Shown here in pieces: positions 1-8,851 of a stretch of DNA of 64,000 nucleotides (position 1 is the stretch's first letter; every line of letters starts with the position of its first letter). The notes under the pieces were generated by a model. The model was not told where the DNA came from. It searched no databases and saw only the letters and a list, made by a program, of their open reading frames with translations. Origin of the DNA: DATATV01 sp035551355 (GTDB lineage: Bacteria > Actinomycetota > Actinomycetes > Mycobacteriales > Pseudonocardiaceae); the NCBI GenBank assembly GCA_035551355.1, contig DASZNF010000141.1, positions 1-64,000 on the forward strand. The letters run 5' to 3'. The position numbers and the translations under genes were made by a program.

Positions 1-2
1 CC

Positions 3-197
3 GAGCAGGAACGCACGCTGCTGGACCTGATCGGCGAGGGGCTGACCAACCGGCAGATCGCCGAACGCATGTACCTGGCCGAAAAGACGGTGAAGAACTA
101 CGTGTCCCGGCTGCTGGCCAAACTCGGCATGGAGCGGCGCACCCAGGCCGCGGTGCTGGCCACCCAGCTGCGCGACGAGACCTTCCACCGCGAATAG
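3..197 (+). CDS. LuxR/NarL-family response regulator, C-terminal fragment (5' end outside window)
   Basis: Only the last 64 codons lie in the window. They form a complete LuxR-type helix-turn-helix: EGLTNRQIAERMYLAEKTVK is the recognition region, followed by VSRLLAKLGMERRTQA. This is the DevR/NarL DNA-binding domain, normally joined to an N-terminal receiver domain, which would lie upstream of base 1. The stop is at 195-197. The next gene is convergent, 40 bp away. Assignment of the HTH is firm; which stimulus or kinase it serves cannot be told. Confidence 0.9.
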   Translation, partial: EQERTLLDLIGEGLTNRQIAERMYLAEKTVKNYVSRLLAKLGMERRTQAAVLATQLRDETFHRE

Positions 198-237
198 ACC
201 GGCCGAACCGGGGAATTCCGGTCCGGCCGGTCGGCAA

Positions 238-2910
238 TCACGAGGCGAGGATTTCGCGCAACCGCCGGGCCTGTACGACCAGTTGGCTCGATCCCTTCCG
301 ATCCGCGAGTGAATCCAGTTCCGGCATGGGTTTCCGGTCACCGGTCTGGCCGGCCAGTTCCACGCCGAGGGCGAGCAGATCGGCCAGCCGGTTGGCCGGT
401 TTGTCCACCGCGGGCGGCAGCGTGTACGGCAGCGCGGCGGCCAGCATCGCCCACAGTTGCGGCCCGGCACCGGCATTGGCCAGCTCGCGCAGCGCGGGCG
501 CGACCCGGTTGAGCGGCAGTTCGCCCCGCCCCACCAGCAGACCGAAGTTCGGGCCGAACAACGCGCCGTCGAGCTCTCCGCGCCCGGCCAGGATCAGCAG
601 CGCGTCCACCGCGGCGTTGCGGTCGGCTGTCTCCCGCGCGGCCAGTCCGTAGGTCAGGGCCAGGCCCAGGGCGGGGCCGACCGGGCCGTCCGCCTCGGCC
701 AGCGCGACCAGCAGCCCGCCGTCGCCGCGGCCGGAGCGGGTGCGCTCGAAGAACTGCGGGACAAGGTGCACCGCCATGACCTCGCGGTGGGCGGGCAGCA
801 TCATCGGCCAGGCCGCCAGCATGCGGGCCTGCTGCTCGTAGCCGAACGCCCAGCGCTGCGGCCGGGGCAGCGCACCGGCGAACGCGGTCGGATCACCGGC
901 CACCGCCGGAGAACACGGGTTCACCGTGGCCGTCACGTGGTGCACGGTGACGATTTCCTCGCGGCCGAACATGGTGCGCTGCTCGCTGCCGAGCAGTCCG
1001 GCGGTGACCGGCGGGTCGACCGCGTTGCCGGCGGTCAGCCGCTGGGCCAGCAGCGCGCCGGCTGGGGTGCCGAGTTCGGCGGCCTGGGCGGCAGCGGCCG
1101 GATCGGGGGTGCGGGGCAGCCGGAGCAGCGCCTGGGCCAGGTCCGCCGGCCAGGGTTCCCAGCCCTCGTCGGCGGCCCGCCGCAGGCGGCGCGCCAGTTC
1201 GGCCGGTTCGATCAGGCCGGTCGAACCGGTCGGGGTGGCCAGCAGGATCGGGCGCGGCGCGCGGTTGATGCCGACCGCGATCTCGTGCAGCCTGCGGGTG
1301 ATCGCGCGCTGTGGTCCGGGCATGAACCACTTGTCCACCAAGGCTTCCCACTCCCGGGTGGCGTCGTCGGCCGGTGGGTACGGAGCGCCGGGCGGCGCGA
1401 CCGGGAGTTGCAGCGCGGCGATGAGGATGCCCACGAACTCGCTGTACTCGTTGACGAAGCGATCGGCCGCGATGGCCATCGAGGCCATGTCGTGCTGCGG
1501 AATCCAGTGGTGCCGGGCGGCCTGCGGCGCCAGCACCTCGTGCAGGCCGTCGCGATCGGTGTAGGCGATGGACACCATCCCGGCCAGCACCCGCTCCAGC
1601 GCGACCGGATCGATGTCGTCCAGGATTCCGGTGAACAGCGAACCGATCTCGGCCACCAGTTCCTCGGCCGAGTCGATCGGCGGCGGCATCTCGCGCGGCG
1701 CGGGCGCGGGCGACGGCCCGGCCGGTGCGGGCTCAGCCGGGGACACCGGGCCGAACGCGGTGGCCACCCGGCCGCGCAGGTCGGCTGGCAGCAACGCGGC
1801 GGCCGCGGCCAGTTCAGCGGCAGTGTCCGCACTGAGCTGTTTGGCCAGCTTCAGCACGGTTTTCACTGCCCGTTCCTGCAAATCCGCCGCTGACTGTCCA
1901 AAGGCGACGGACAGGGTGCGGGCGATCTCGTCGACCTGCGCCGGTTCCCGCTTGGCGACCGCGGCCAGCCAATCCAGTTGAGCCCGAACGAGTTTCTTCT
2001 CCGGACGCAGCAACACCGCGCCGCCGATCTCGGTGAGGACCTCGATCGACAGCGGGGCGGATTCGTCAAGCGCGCGGAGTTCTTCCTGGGCCGTCCCGGC
2101 CACCGTGGAGTGCGCGGCGGGCAGCAGCGCGATCAGATCCCTGGTGTGCGCGGCGATTTCCTCTTTCGTGACCGCCAGTTCGCGGTAGGCCTTCAGTGCG
2201 CCGCGCAACGCACCCAGTGGAGCGGCGCGGTGCAGGCCGCCGAGGCAGGCGTCCAGCACCACCTCGCGGTCCAGCAGGCCCGCCTCGATCAGCCGCGGGA
2301 AGAACTCGGGCCAGCTGCCGGCCTTGTGTTCGGGGTGGTAGTCCATGTCGTTCATCGCGACATCCACCTCGAACATCCGGGGCACCAGCGCGGCCCAGCG
2401 CGGCTCGGCCCGGAACCGGTCGAGGTCGCCGCGGCGGTCGGCGAAATGGGCCACGAATCCATCGGTGGTCGGCGGCGCGATTCCAGTCAGGGCAACGAGT
2501 TCCTCGATCAGCCGGCCCACCGTGGGGTTCGCCGACCGGGCCCGCATCCGGTCGGCCAGCCGCTGCGCCAGGTCGGGCAGCCAGTCCACCTCGCGGTCGC
2601 GCAACACCTGCAGCACCACCGGAACCGGCTCGATCGGCCGGCGATTCTCGTGATCCCAGGCGGAGAACAGGAACCGAGTCTGCCAGGAGGTCATGGCGGC
2701 CGCGCCGGACAGCACCCCGGCGCCGGCCACGGCCAGTGTGGTCCGCTGGTTCCACAGGATGCCGAAATCGCCCTGGAGCTGTTTGACGTGCGCGCGTAAG
2801 GGTTCCACCAGCGCCTTGCGTTCGGCCGCGGACAACCCGTCCATCGCCGCGGCCACATCGCCCATTCCGCGGTGGACGATCAGCTCGCGCAGTTCCGCCC
2901 AGTCAGTCAT
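238..2910 (-). CDS. DUF6493-like large hypothetical protein, SWIM partner
   Basis: An 890-residue protein with no signal peptide or membrane segment, made largely of Ala/Leu-rich helices that suggest an alpha-solenoid (HEAT-like) scaffold, with a Pro/Ala-rich linker near residues 385-410. I recognise it as the actinobacterial DUF6493 type that commonly follows a SWIM zinc-finger gene; no catalytic motif is visible. Its ATG overlaps the end of the SWIM gene by 8 bp (ATGACTGA), so the two are translationally coupled and very likely act together. In related genomes such pairs sit near MoxR/VWA genes, none of which are visible here. Function unknown. The antisense strand is also open over long stretches because of GC bias, but this frame has the better start and coupling. 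Confidence 0.8.
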   Translation of the reverse strand: MTDWAELRELIVHRGMGDVAAAMDGLSAAERKALVEPLRAHVKQLQGDFGILWNQRTTLAVAGAGVLSGAAAMTSWQTRFLFSAWDHENRRPIEPVPVVLQVLRDREVDWLPDLAQRLADRMRARSANPTVGRLIEELVALTGIAPPTTDGFVAHFADRRGDLDRFRAEPRWAALVPRMFEVDVAMNDMDYHPEHKAGSWPEFFPRLIEAGLLDREVVLDACLGGLHRAAPLGALRGALKAYRELAVTKEEIAAHTRDLIALLPAAHSTVAGTAQEELRALDESAPLSIEVLTEIGGAVLLRPEKKLVRAQLDWLAAVAKREPAQVDEIARTLSVAFGQSAADLQERAVKTVLKLAKQLSADTAAELAAAAALLPADLRGRVATAFGPVSPAEPAPAGPSPAPAPREMPPPIDSAEELVAEIGSLFTGILDDIDPVALERVLAGMVSIAYTDRDGLHEVLAPQAARHHWIPQHDMASMAIAADRFVNEYSEFVGILIAALQLPVAPPGAPYPPADDATREWEALVDKWFMPGPQRAITRRLHEIAVGINRAPRPILLATPTGSTGLIEPAELARRLRRAADEGWEPWPADLAQALLRLPRTPDPAAAAQAAELGTPAGALLAQRLTAGNAVDPPVTAGLLGSEQRTMFGREEIVTVHHVTATVNPCSPAVAGDPTAFAGALPRPQRWAFGYEQQARMLAAWPMMLPAHREVMAVHLVPQFFERTRSGRGDGGLLVALAEADGPVGPALGLALTYGLAARETADRNAAVDALLILAGRGELDGALFGPNFGLLVGRGELPLNRVAPALRELANAGAGPQLWAMLAAALPYTLPPAVDKPANRLADLLALGVELAGQTGDRKPMPELDSLADRKGSSQLVVQARRLREILAS

Positions 2911-4309
2911 CGCTCGCCATTCCGTTCGTCAGTGCGCTCAGTTCGCTGTTGTCGTCGTTGTCGTTGTCCCGGGCCAGTTCCGCGGCCAGCACATGGCTGC
3001 ACGCGCCGCGACCGTCCCGGTGTCTGGCCCACCAGGTGCAGGTGCACGACAGCGCGGCGCCGTCCGGGCCGAACCGCACCGAATGCGGGTGCTCGTCCAC
3101 CGTCACCACGGCCACGCCACGTTCGGTCCAGCGCACCGCGCCCGCGGCGGCCAGCGCGCGGGCCGCGCGCAGCCGGGGATTGGCTTTGTCGACCAGCCCC
3201 GCATCGTAGGGAAGTTCGCGGTGGAAACAGGCGGCTTCGGCCAGGTCGTAGCCGACCCGCCCGGAGGTGCCCAGGCCGACCAGCGCGGCCCGCACCCGCG
3301 GCATCGGCAACCCAGCCCGCTCGGCCAGTTCGGCCACCTCCACCCGCGGCTCGAAGTTCAGCAACGCCCCCAGCAGATCGGCGTCCGCGCCGACCTCGCC
3401 GCCGGTCAGCGCGTCCAGCACCGCGCCCTCCCCGGAGAACCCGCGGCGCACCTCGGGGGAGAGCACCAGCACCAACCGCATACCGGGCAAGGCCAGCTCC
3501 CAGGCGCTGGCCACCTCCGGGCTGCCCGCCCGCACCGCCGGACCATAGGCCCGCAGGCCTTTGGCGTGCGGCAACAGGGGAAGCAGCGCGGCCAGCCGCT
3601 GCGGACCGGCCAGGCACACCGCGCCGGGCGTCGGCCGGGCGGCCGTCCGCAGCGACCGGCCGAACGGCACCGCCCAGCCCGCGCCGGACGCCCGCGAGGT
3701 GCTGGGCAGGCCGCGCAGGAACCGGGCCGCGTCCATCGGGGACAACTCGGCCCGCGGCTCGAACCCGGCGGTGAGCACCTGCACCTCGGCGAAACCGCGC
3801 AACCACCGGGGCGGCAGGGCGACCTTCTTCTCCACGGCCACGCCCTCCAGCGTGCTCACCGCCAGTTCGTCCGCGCCGACCGCCAGGTGCAGGGGATCGC
3901 CGCTGCCGACCCGGGCCAGCATCCGGCGCAGCGGCTCGTTGATGTCCACGTTGGTGGTCCCGCGGTCGAGCATCTCGCCGTCCAGCCCCTCGGACAGCAC
4001 ATCCAGCCGGGCGTACACGCCGCAGCAGCCGGAGAAGGACTCGAACCGCAGCCGGTCGCCGTTGCCGGTGACCACCGGATCGCGCCAGGCCAGCTGATCC
4101 GGTTGGTAGTAGCGGGTCCGGGCGACCTGCGCGACGGACTGCAACCCGCCCGCGGCGATCACCGGGGAGGTGAGGAATCCGGTGAAGAACCGCGGATTGG
4201 CCACCGGACCGGCCAGCGCCGTGCCGCCGGAGGTCTCCAGCGCGAGGCGCCCGCTCGGCAGGTCCAACGCCGAGGGGCGCGGGTAGTGGTAGACGTGTGC
4301 CCCAGTCAT
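2903..4309 (-). CDS. SWIM zinc-finger family protein
   Basis: A 468-residue protein starting MTGAHVYHYPRP. The frame stays open about 320 bp further upstream, but that part is Arg-rich and not protein-like, so the ATG at 4309 is preferred. Near the C terminus the SWIM motif CxC-(x)n-CxH is clear: Cys422, Cys424, Cys437, His439 (SCTCTWW ... GACSHVLA). SWIM domains bind zinc and are used for DNA or protein contact. The protein ends in an Asp/Asn-rich tail. It is the first gene of a two-gene operon with the DUF6493-like gene (8-bp overlap). Family membership is well supported; the biochemical role is not known. Confidence 0.85.
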   Translation of the reverse strand: MTGAHVYHYPRPSALDLPSGRLALETSGGTALAGPVANPRFFTGFLTSPVIAAGGLQSVAQVARTRYYQPDQLAWRDPVVTGNGDRLRFESFSGCCGVYARLDVLSEGLDGEMLDRGTTNVDINEPLRRMLARVGSGDPLHLAVGADELAVSTLEGVAVEKKVALPPRWLRGFAEVQVLTAGFEPRAELSPMDAARFLRGLPSTSRASGAGWAVPFGRSLRTAARPTPGAVCLAGPQRLAALLPLLPHAKGLRAYGPAVRAGSPEVASAWELALPGMRLVLVLSPEVRRGFSGEGAVLDALTGGEVGADADLLGALLNFEPRVEVAELAERAGLPMPRVRAALVGLGTSGRVGYDLAEAACFHRELPYDAGLVDKANPRLRAARALAAAGAVRWTERGVAVVTVDEHPHSVRFGPDGAALSCTCTWWARHRDGRGACSHVLAAELARDNDNDDNSELSALTNGMASDD

Positions 4310-4592
4310 GCCGGAGAACCTAGCGAGTCGCGCCGACAGGAATGATCTCCGCTGGTCGGCGGCTGCTGATCGCCTCGGCGGTGCGCACCGCCGACGAGGT
4401 CCGGTACGCCGCCTACGAGGTCGACCGAGTACTCGCCGCACGCCTCCAGGCCCCCGGATGATCCGCAGCTGTCCCTGCTGACCGGGCCCGCCATCGCGTG
4501 TCGCTGATTTCCGGCGGGTGCGTTCGCGCCGGTCGGCCACTAGCGTGGTGGGCCGGGACGGTCGGGATCTTGCAACGGCGCGGGAGGCGAAC

Positions 4593-5789
4593 GTGGGCAA
4601 CGCGTACGTGGTGGGCACGTTCGACACCAAGGGCGCCGAGCTCGCCTATGTCGCCGAGCTGATCGCCGCGGCCGGTGTCGCCGTGCGCACCGTGGACCTG
4701 TCCACCTCGGGCTCCGGCGGCGACGGCGTGGACGTGCCCGCGGCCCAGGTCGCGGCCGCACACCCGGACGGCTCGAACGCGGTGTTCACCGGGGACCGGG
4801 GCAGTGCGGTGGCCGCCATGGCGGAGGCGTTCCGGCGCTACCTGCCCACCGCGCCCGATCTGGCCGGAGTGATCGGATTGGGCGGTTCCGGCGGGACCGC
4901 GCTGATCACGCCGGGCATGCGGGCGCTGCCGGTGGGCCTGCCCAAGATCATGGTGTCCACGGTGGCCTCCGGGGACGTGTCCGGCTACGTCGAGGGCAGC
5001 GACATCGCCATGCTGCACTCGGTCACCGATGTGGCCGGGCTGAACCGGATTTCCCGGCAGGTACTGGGCAATGCGGCACACGCGCTGGCCGGGGCGTGCG
5101 CGCGTCCGGTCCCGGTGACCGACGACCGGCCGGCGATCGGGCTGACCATGTTCGGGGTCACCACACCGTGCGTGCGGGCGGTGACCGACCGGCTGGAGCA
5201 GCGGTTCGACTGCCTGGTCTTCCACGCCACCGGCACCGGTGGGAAGGCGATGGAGAAACTGGTCGACGACGGGCTGGTCAGCGGCGTGGTCGACATCAGC
5301 ACCACCGAGGTGTGCGACTACATCGCCGGCGGCATCCTCAGCGCGGGCGAGGGCAGGCTGGACGCGATCGGCCGCACGGGAGTGCCCTATGTCGGTTCCT
5401 GTGGCGCGCTGGACATGGTGAACTTCGGCGCCCCGGACACCGTGCCCGAGCGCTACGCCGACCGCCTGCTCTACCCGCACAATCCGCAGATCACCCTGAT
5501 GCGCACCACCCCGCAGGAGTGCGCGCGGATCGGTGAGTTCATCGCGGCGAAACTCAACGCCTGCGACGGCCCGGTGCGGTTCGTCATTCCCGAAGGTGGA
5601 GTGTCCGCTTTGGACAGTCCCGGGCAGCCGTTCCACGATCCGGCGGCGGACGCGGAGTTGTTCGACACGCTGGAGAGCGAGGTGCGCCAGACCGACCGGC
5701 GGCGACTGGTCCGATCTCCGCACCACATCAACGATCCGGAGTTCGCGGTCGAACTGGTCGCGGCCTTCGACGAGGTCCGGGGAGGCTGA
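4593..5789 (+). CDS. UPF0261 / Tm-1-like ATP-binding domain protein
   Basis: A 398-residue cytosolic protein beginning with GTG (MGNAYVVGTFDTKGAEL), chosen because GGGAGG lies 6 bp upstream. Visible family features are the N-terminal GTFDTKGAE, the glycine-rich GLGGSGGTALITPGMRALP, the PKIMVSTVASGDV segment and GVTTPCV. UPF0261 proteins resemble the N-terminal nucleotide-binding domain of the tomato virus-resistance protein Tm-1. The next gene encodes a TIM barrel like the C-terminal half of plant Tm-1, so the pair is the split form of that architecture. First gene of a three-gene operon, with 1 bp to the next gene. The bacterial reaction is not established; a catabolic role is only inferred. 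Confidence 0.88.
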   Translation: MGNAYVVGTFDTKGAELAYVAELIAAAGVAVRTVDLSTSGSGGDGVDVPAAQVAAAHPDGSNAVFTGDRGSAVAAMAEAFRRYLPTAPDLAGVIGLGGSGGTALITPGMRALPVGLPKIMVSTVASGDVSGYVEGSDIAMLHSVTDVAGLNRISRQVLGNAAHALAGACARPVPVTDDRPAIGLTMFGVTTPCVRAVTDRLEQRFDCLVFHATGTGGKAMEKLVDDGLVSGVVDISTTEVCDYIAGGILSAGEGRLDAIGRTGVPYVGSCGALDMVNFGAPDTVPERYADRLLYPHNPQITLMRTTPQECARIGEFIAAKLNACDGPVRFVIPEGGVSALDSPGQPFHDPAADAELFDTLESEVRQTDRRRLVRSPHHINDPEFAVELVAAFDEVRGG

Positions 5790-5790
5790 C

Positions 5791-6633
5791 GTGGCCCGGT
5801 TGAACCGAACCGACCTGCTGGCGAAGTTCGCCGACATGGCCGCGCGGAGCGAGCCGATCGTCGGCGGTGGTGCGGGCACTGGGTTGTCGGCGAAATGCGA
5901 AGAGGCCGGCGGCATCGACCTGATCGTGATCTACAACTCCGGCCGCTACCGGATGGCCGGGCGCGGTTCGCTGGCCGGATTGCTGGCCTACGGCAACGCC
6001 AACGACATCGTGGTGGAGATGGCGGCCGAGGTGTTGCCGGTGGTGCGGCACACGCCGGTGCTGGCCGGGGTGAACGCCACCGATCCGTTCCTGGACACCG
6101 AAAGATTCCTGGATCAATTGGGGGACCTGGGTTTCTCCGGCGTGCAGAACTTTCCGACGGTCGGCCTGATCGACGGGACGTTCCGGGCCAATCTGGAGGA
6201 GACCGGGATGGGCTACCAGTCCGAGGTGGACATGGTGGCCGCGGCCCGGGCGGCGGATCTGTTGACCACGCCGTACGTGTTCTCCGCCGATGACGCCCAG
6301 GCGATGACCGAGGCCGGGGCGGATATTCTGGTGTGCCACATGGGATTGACCACCGGCGGCTCGATCGGCGCGGTCACCGCGAAAAGCCTGGACGACTGCG
6401 TGGCGCTGATCGACGACTGGGCCGCGGCGGCCCGGGAGATCCGCGACGACGTGCTCGTGCTGTGTCACGGCGGGCCGATCTCCGCGCCGGAGGACGCCGC
6501 GCGCGTGCTGGCGAAAACCAGGTACTGCCACGGGTTCTACGGGGCCAGCAGCATGGAGCGGTTGCCCGTGGAGCGGGCGCTCACCGAGCAGACCCGCGCG
6601 TTCAAAAACCTGCCCACCGCAAAGGAGAAGTGA
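5791..6633 (+). CDS. Phosphoenolpyruvate-hydrolase-type TIM-barrel protein (Tm-1 C-terminal-like)
   Basis: A 280-residue protein with GTG start; GGAGG sits 5 bp upstream and overlaps the end of the previous gene. Typical segments are GGGAGTGLSAKCEEAGG, DLIVIYNSGRYRMAGRGSL, VLAGVNATDPF, GVQNFPTVGLIDG and ADILVCHMGLTTGGSIG, all characteristic of the PEP-mutase/hydrolase-like barrel that always travels with UPF0261. It most likely forms one functional unit with the preceding product. The next ORF starts immediately after its stop codon. The substrate is unknown; the PEP-hydrolase name comes from family annotation and should not be read as a proven activity. Confidence 0.88.
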   Translation: MARLNRTDLLAKFADMAARSEPIVGGGAGTGLSAKCEEAGGIDLIVIYNSGRYRMAGRGSLAGLLAYGNANDIVVEMAAEVLPVVRHTPVLAGVNATDPFLDTERFLDQLGDLGFSGVQNFPTVGLIDGTFRANLEETGMGYQSEVDMVAAARAADLLTTPYVFSADDAQAMTEAGADILVCHMGLTTGGSIGAVTAKSLDDCVALIDDWAAAAREIRDDVLVLCHGGPISAPEDAARVLAKTRYCHGFYGASSMERLPVERALTEQTRAFKNLPTAKEK

Positions 6634-7074
6634 ATGCCCAGGCCGTATTCGAGTGGCATCGTGCCCGCCGACGTGGCGAAGGTGTGGGGCGCCGTCCGGG
6701 ACTTCAACGGGTTGCCGGTGTGGCATCCGGCGATCGAGGCCAGTGAGATCGAACCGGGTCCGGCCGCGGGCGAGGTGGGCGCGGTGCGCAAACTGACCCT
6801 GGCCGGTGGCGGGGGCACCGTCCGGGAACGGTTGGTGCGCCTGGACGATGTCGATCACAGCTACACGTACGAGATCCTGGAGAGCCCGTTCCCGGTGCGC
6901 CGCTACGTCAGCACCGTGCGGGTCGCGCCGGTGACCGCGACCGGTGAGTCGTTCGTGGAGTGGTGGTGTGACTACGACGCGGACGGCGGTGACGAGGAGC
7001 AGTTGAACACCACGTTCAGCCAGGGCGTGTACGCCGGTGGCATCACCGGCCTGACCGAGTACCTCGGCAGCTGA
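6634..7074 (+). CDS. SRPBCC family protein (polyketide cyclase/START-like)
   Basis: A 146-residue protein with an ATG directly abutting the preceding stop and AAGGAG 5 bp upstream. It has the helix-grip pattern of SRPBCC proteins: IVPADVAKVWGAVRDFNGLPVWHP at the N terminus, a central beta-sheet with RERLVRLDD and HSYTYEILESPFPV, and a C-terminal helix. These small proteins bind hydrophobic ligands or act as cyclases/dehydratases. Being third in the Tm-1-like operon suggests that the pathway handles a small hydrophobic or aromatic acid, which is inference. A hairpin follows the gene. Confidence 0.85.
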   Translation: MPRPYSSGIVPADVAKVWGAVRDFNGLPVWHPAIEASEIEPGPAAGEVGAVRKLTLAGGGGTVRERLVRLDDVDHSYTYEILESPFPVRRYVSTVRVAPVTATGESFVEWWCDYDADGGDEEQLNTTFSQGVYAGGITGLTEYLGS

Positions 7075-7077
7075 ACG

Positions 7078-7108
7078 GTCACAGGTCTGGACCGGTTTGA
7101 CCTGTGAC
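7078..7108 (+). terminator. Hairpin after the UPF0261 operon
   Basis: A perfect 10-bp inverted repeat, GTCACAGGTC (7078-7087) and GACCTGTGAC (7099-7108), with an 11-nt loop starts 4 bp after the SRPBCC stop codon. There is no T-run, as is common in actinobacteria. Its position suits termination before the HD-domain gene, although it could also be an operator for that gene. Confidence 0.5.
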
Positions 7109-7176
7109 AACAGGTATCCCGGAACGGGTCGGGCGGCCCTGGCGAGGCGGGCGAGTAGCACCTATCCTCCGACATT

Positions 7177-7998
7177 GTGGAGACCTGGGCTCGCCGGTTG
7201 GCACACAGCCTGCTCGCCGGGCCGCTGCCCCACCGGTGGCGGCATGTGCGAGCGGTCGCCGAGGCCGCCCGGCGGATCCAGCCGGTGTTCGAGCCGGACG
7301 GAGAACTCCTGGTGGCCGCGGCCTACCTGCACGACATCGGGTACAGCCCATCGCTGACCGACACGGGCATCCACCAGATCGACGGGGCCCGTTTCCTGCG
7401 CGCGCACGGCGCGCCGCGCCGGCTGGTCGACCTGGTCGCGCACCATTCACTGGCCGTCCAGGACGCCGTCGACCAGGGCTGGAGTTCGCTACTGGCCGAA
7501 TTCACCGACGAGCGAACCGCGGTGCGCGACGCGCTGTGGTTCTGCGATATGACCATCGGCCCGGACGGCCAGGCGTTCAGCATCCGGGAGCGGATTGTCG
7601 AGATCGGCCGGCGCTACGGGCCCGATCACCCCAAGACCAGGATCCGGGAGGCGACCGCGCCGGAGCGACTGCGGGTGGCCCGCCGGACCCAGCGGCTGCT
7701 GCGCGCGGCCGGTCTGGTGTCCGGCAGCCCGTCCGCGCCGATGGAGCTGGACGTGCCCGCAGTGCGCGAGGGTGACCGGCGGGAAATGGTGTGGTTGCGG
7801 CGAATGCGCCGGACCATCAGCGAGGACCTGGCCGACGCGTTCGGCCACCTGCCGGCCGAGCACGTGCAGGCGGTGGTCGAGCAGACCTACGACGAGCTGA
7901 GCGAGACGGCCGCGGTGACCGACTTCCTGCCGGTGTTGGTGCACCGGCGCGCGGCGCGGCGGCTGGCCGAGGAGCGGTTCGAACTGGTGCCAGCCTAG
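7177..7998 (+). CDS. HD-domain phosphohydrolase-like protein
   Basis: A 273-residue protein with a GTG start (METWARRLAHSLL). The HD signature YLHDIGY (His52-Asp53) is preceded by RWRHVRAVAEAA with an upstream His, and HHSLAVQDA follows, as expected for a metal-dependent HD phosphohydrolase of the small YqeK-like or HDIG-like kind. Residues 120-180 give DxxTIGPDG and a helical tail. Substrate unknown; HD proteins act on nucleotides or phosphoesters. It is monocistronic, and its stop is convergent with the HTH regulator with 4 bp of overlap. Confidence 0.85.
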   Translation: METWARRLAHSLLAGPLPHRWRHVRAVAEAARRIQPVFEPDGELLVAAAYLHDIGYSPSLTDTGIHQIDGARFLRAHGAPRRLVDLVAHHSLAVQDAVDQGWSSLLAEFTDERTAVRDALWFCDMTIGPDGQAFSIRERIVEIGRRYGPDHPKTRIREATAPERLRVARRTQRLLRAAGLVSGSPSAPMELDVPAVREGDRREMVWLRRMRRTISEDLADAFGHLPAEHVQAVVEQTYDELSETAAVTDFLPVLVHRRAARRLAEERFELVPA

Positions 7999-8246
7999 TG
8001 ATCTTCGTGCTCGCCGTGGCGCAGTAGGTCGCCCGGCTGGCAGTCGAGGACTTCGCACAGCCGGGAGAGCGTGGAGAACCGGATGGCGCGGGCGCGGCCG
8101 TTCTTCAGCACGGACAGGTTCACCACGGTGACGCCGACCCGGTCGGCAAGCTGGGTCAGCGTCATACCGCGCGCGGCGAGCAGTTCGTCCAGATGGACCG
8201 AGATGGCCGCGGGTTTTTCAGGCGGCATCAATTTTTCAGGCGGCAT
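7995..8246 (-). CDS. Small HTH (XRE/YozG-like) regulator
   Basis: An 83-residue protein with a Cro/XRE helix-turn-helix: HLDELLAARGMTLTQLADRV, then TVVNLSVLKNGRARAIRFST and LCEVLDCQPGDLL. This is the YozG-type regulator almost always found next to DUF2975 membrane proteins. The chosen ATG (8246) shares one base with the DUF2975 stop codon (TGATG), so translation is coupled. The alternative ATG at 8228 lies within a short duplication (MPPEKL-MPPEKP) created by an 18-bp repeat. Probable autoregulator acting at the operator upstream of DUF2975. Confidence 0.88.
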   Translation of the reverse strand: MPPEKLMPPEKPAAISVHLDELLAARGMTLTQLADRVGVTVVNLSVLKNGRARAIRFSTLSRLCEVLDCQPGDLLRHGEHEDH

Positions 8247-8839
8247 CAAACGGTGCCCTCGAGGTCTGCGCGCATGGTCACGCCGATGCGCAGGATGTGG
8301 GCGAAGACCAGCACGGCGACGCCGACGGCCAGCGACCACCACGGATAACCGTTGCCCCACTGGGAAAGCCAGTCACCCGCGGGCGCGCCGGTGACCAGGG
8401 TGGTGCGCAGATAGTGCTGGGACAGGGTGAAAAGCAGGTTGCTCAGCGGGGCGCCGATGAGCACGAACCAGCCCAGCCAGACCAGCGCGCCCGGGATCGG
8501 GTCGGCGTAGGGGCACTGGTGGGCGGCGGTGCGCAGGAAGCGCAGGAGGAGCAGAAGTGCGCCGAGCGCGAACAGGGCCTGCGGGACCTGGTGGCCCATG
8601 CCGGCCAGCCGCTGAAGGGTGCTCGGGGTGTCGGTGCACACCTGGATGCCGTCGCTGGTCAGGGTCGAGCCGGCGGGCAGGGGACCGGTCGGGCCGGTGA
8701 CGTCGGCGCAGGCCGGTGCCACGCCGGTGCCCGGCAGCCAGCCGAGCGCGGCGACGTTGGCGATCACGATCAGCAGGGCGCTCAGGCCGAACAGCCAGGT
8801 GATCACCCGGGCCAGCGGACGTAACGGGCCGGAACGCAC
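8246..8839 (-). CDS. DUF2975 membrane protein
   Basis: A 197-residue integral membrane protein with about four hydrophobic segments (around residues 14-34, 85-105, 120-145 and 165-188), typical of DUF2975. The GTG at 8839 is chosen because GAGGAGG precedes it; an in-frame ATG at 8887 lies inside the operator palindromes and is less likely. A loop between the first two segments carries CADVTGPTGPL and QVCTDTPS, possibly a disulphide on the outer face. First gene of the DUF2975-HTH operon. Function unknown; in Firmicutes and actinobacteria the pair is regulated by its own HTH protein. Confidence 0.85.
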   Translation of the reverse strand: MRSGPLRPLARVITWLFGLSALLIVIANVAALGWLPGTGVAPACADVTGPTGPLPAGSTLTSDGIQVCTDTPSTLQRLAGMGHQVPQALFALGALLLLLRFLRTAAHQCPYADPIPGALVWLGWFVLIGAPLSNLLFTLSQHYLRTTLVTGAPAGDWLSQWGNGYPWWSLAVGVAVLVFAHILRIGVTMRADLEGTV

Positions 8840-8851
8840 CGCCGCCTCCTC

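Noticed and set aside
457..1893. Long open frame antisense to the DUF6493-like gene
   Set aside because: It is rich in Arg/Gly/Gln with no domain features, has no ribosome site, and exists because GC-rich codons leave the opposite frame open. The minus-strand gene has a coupled start.
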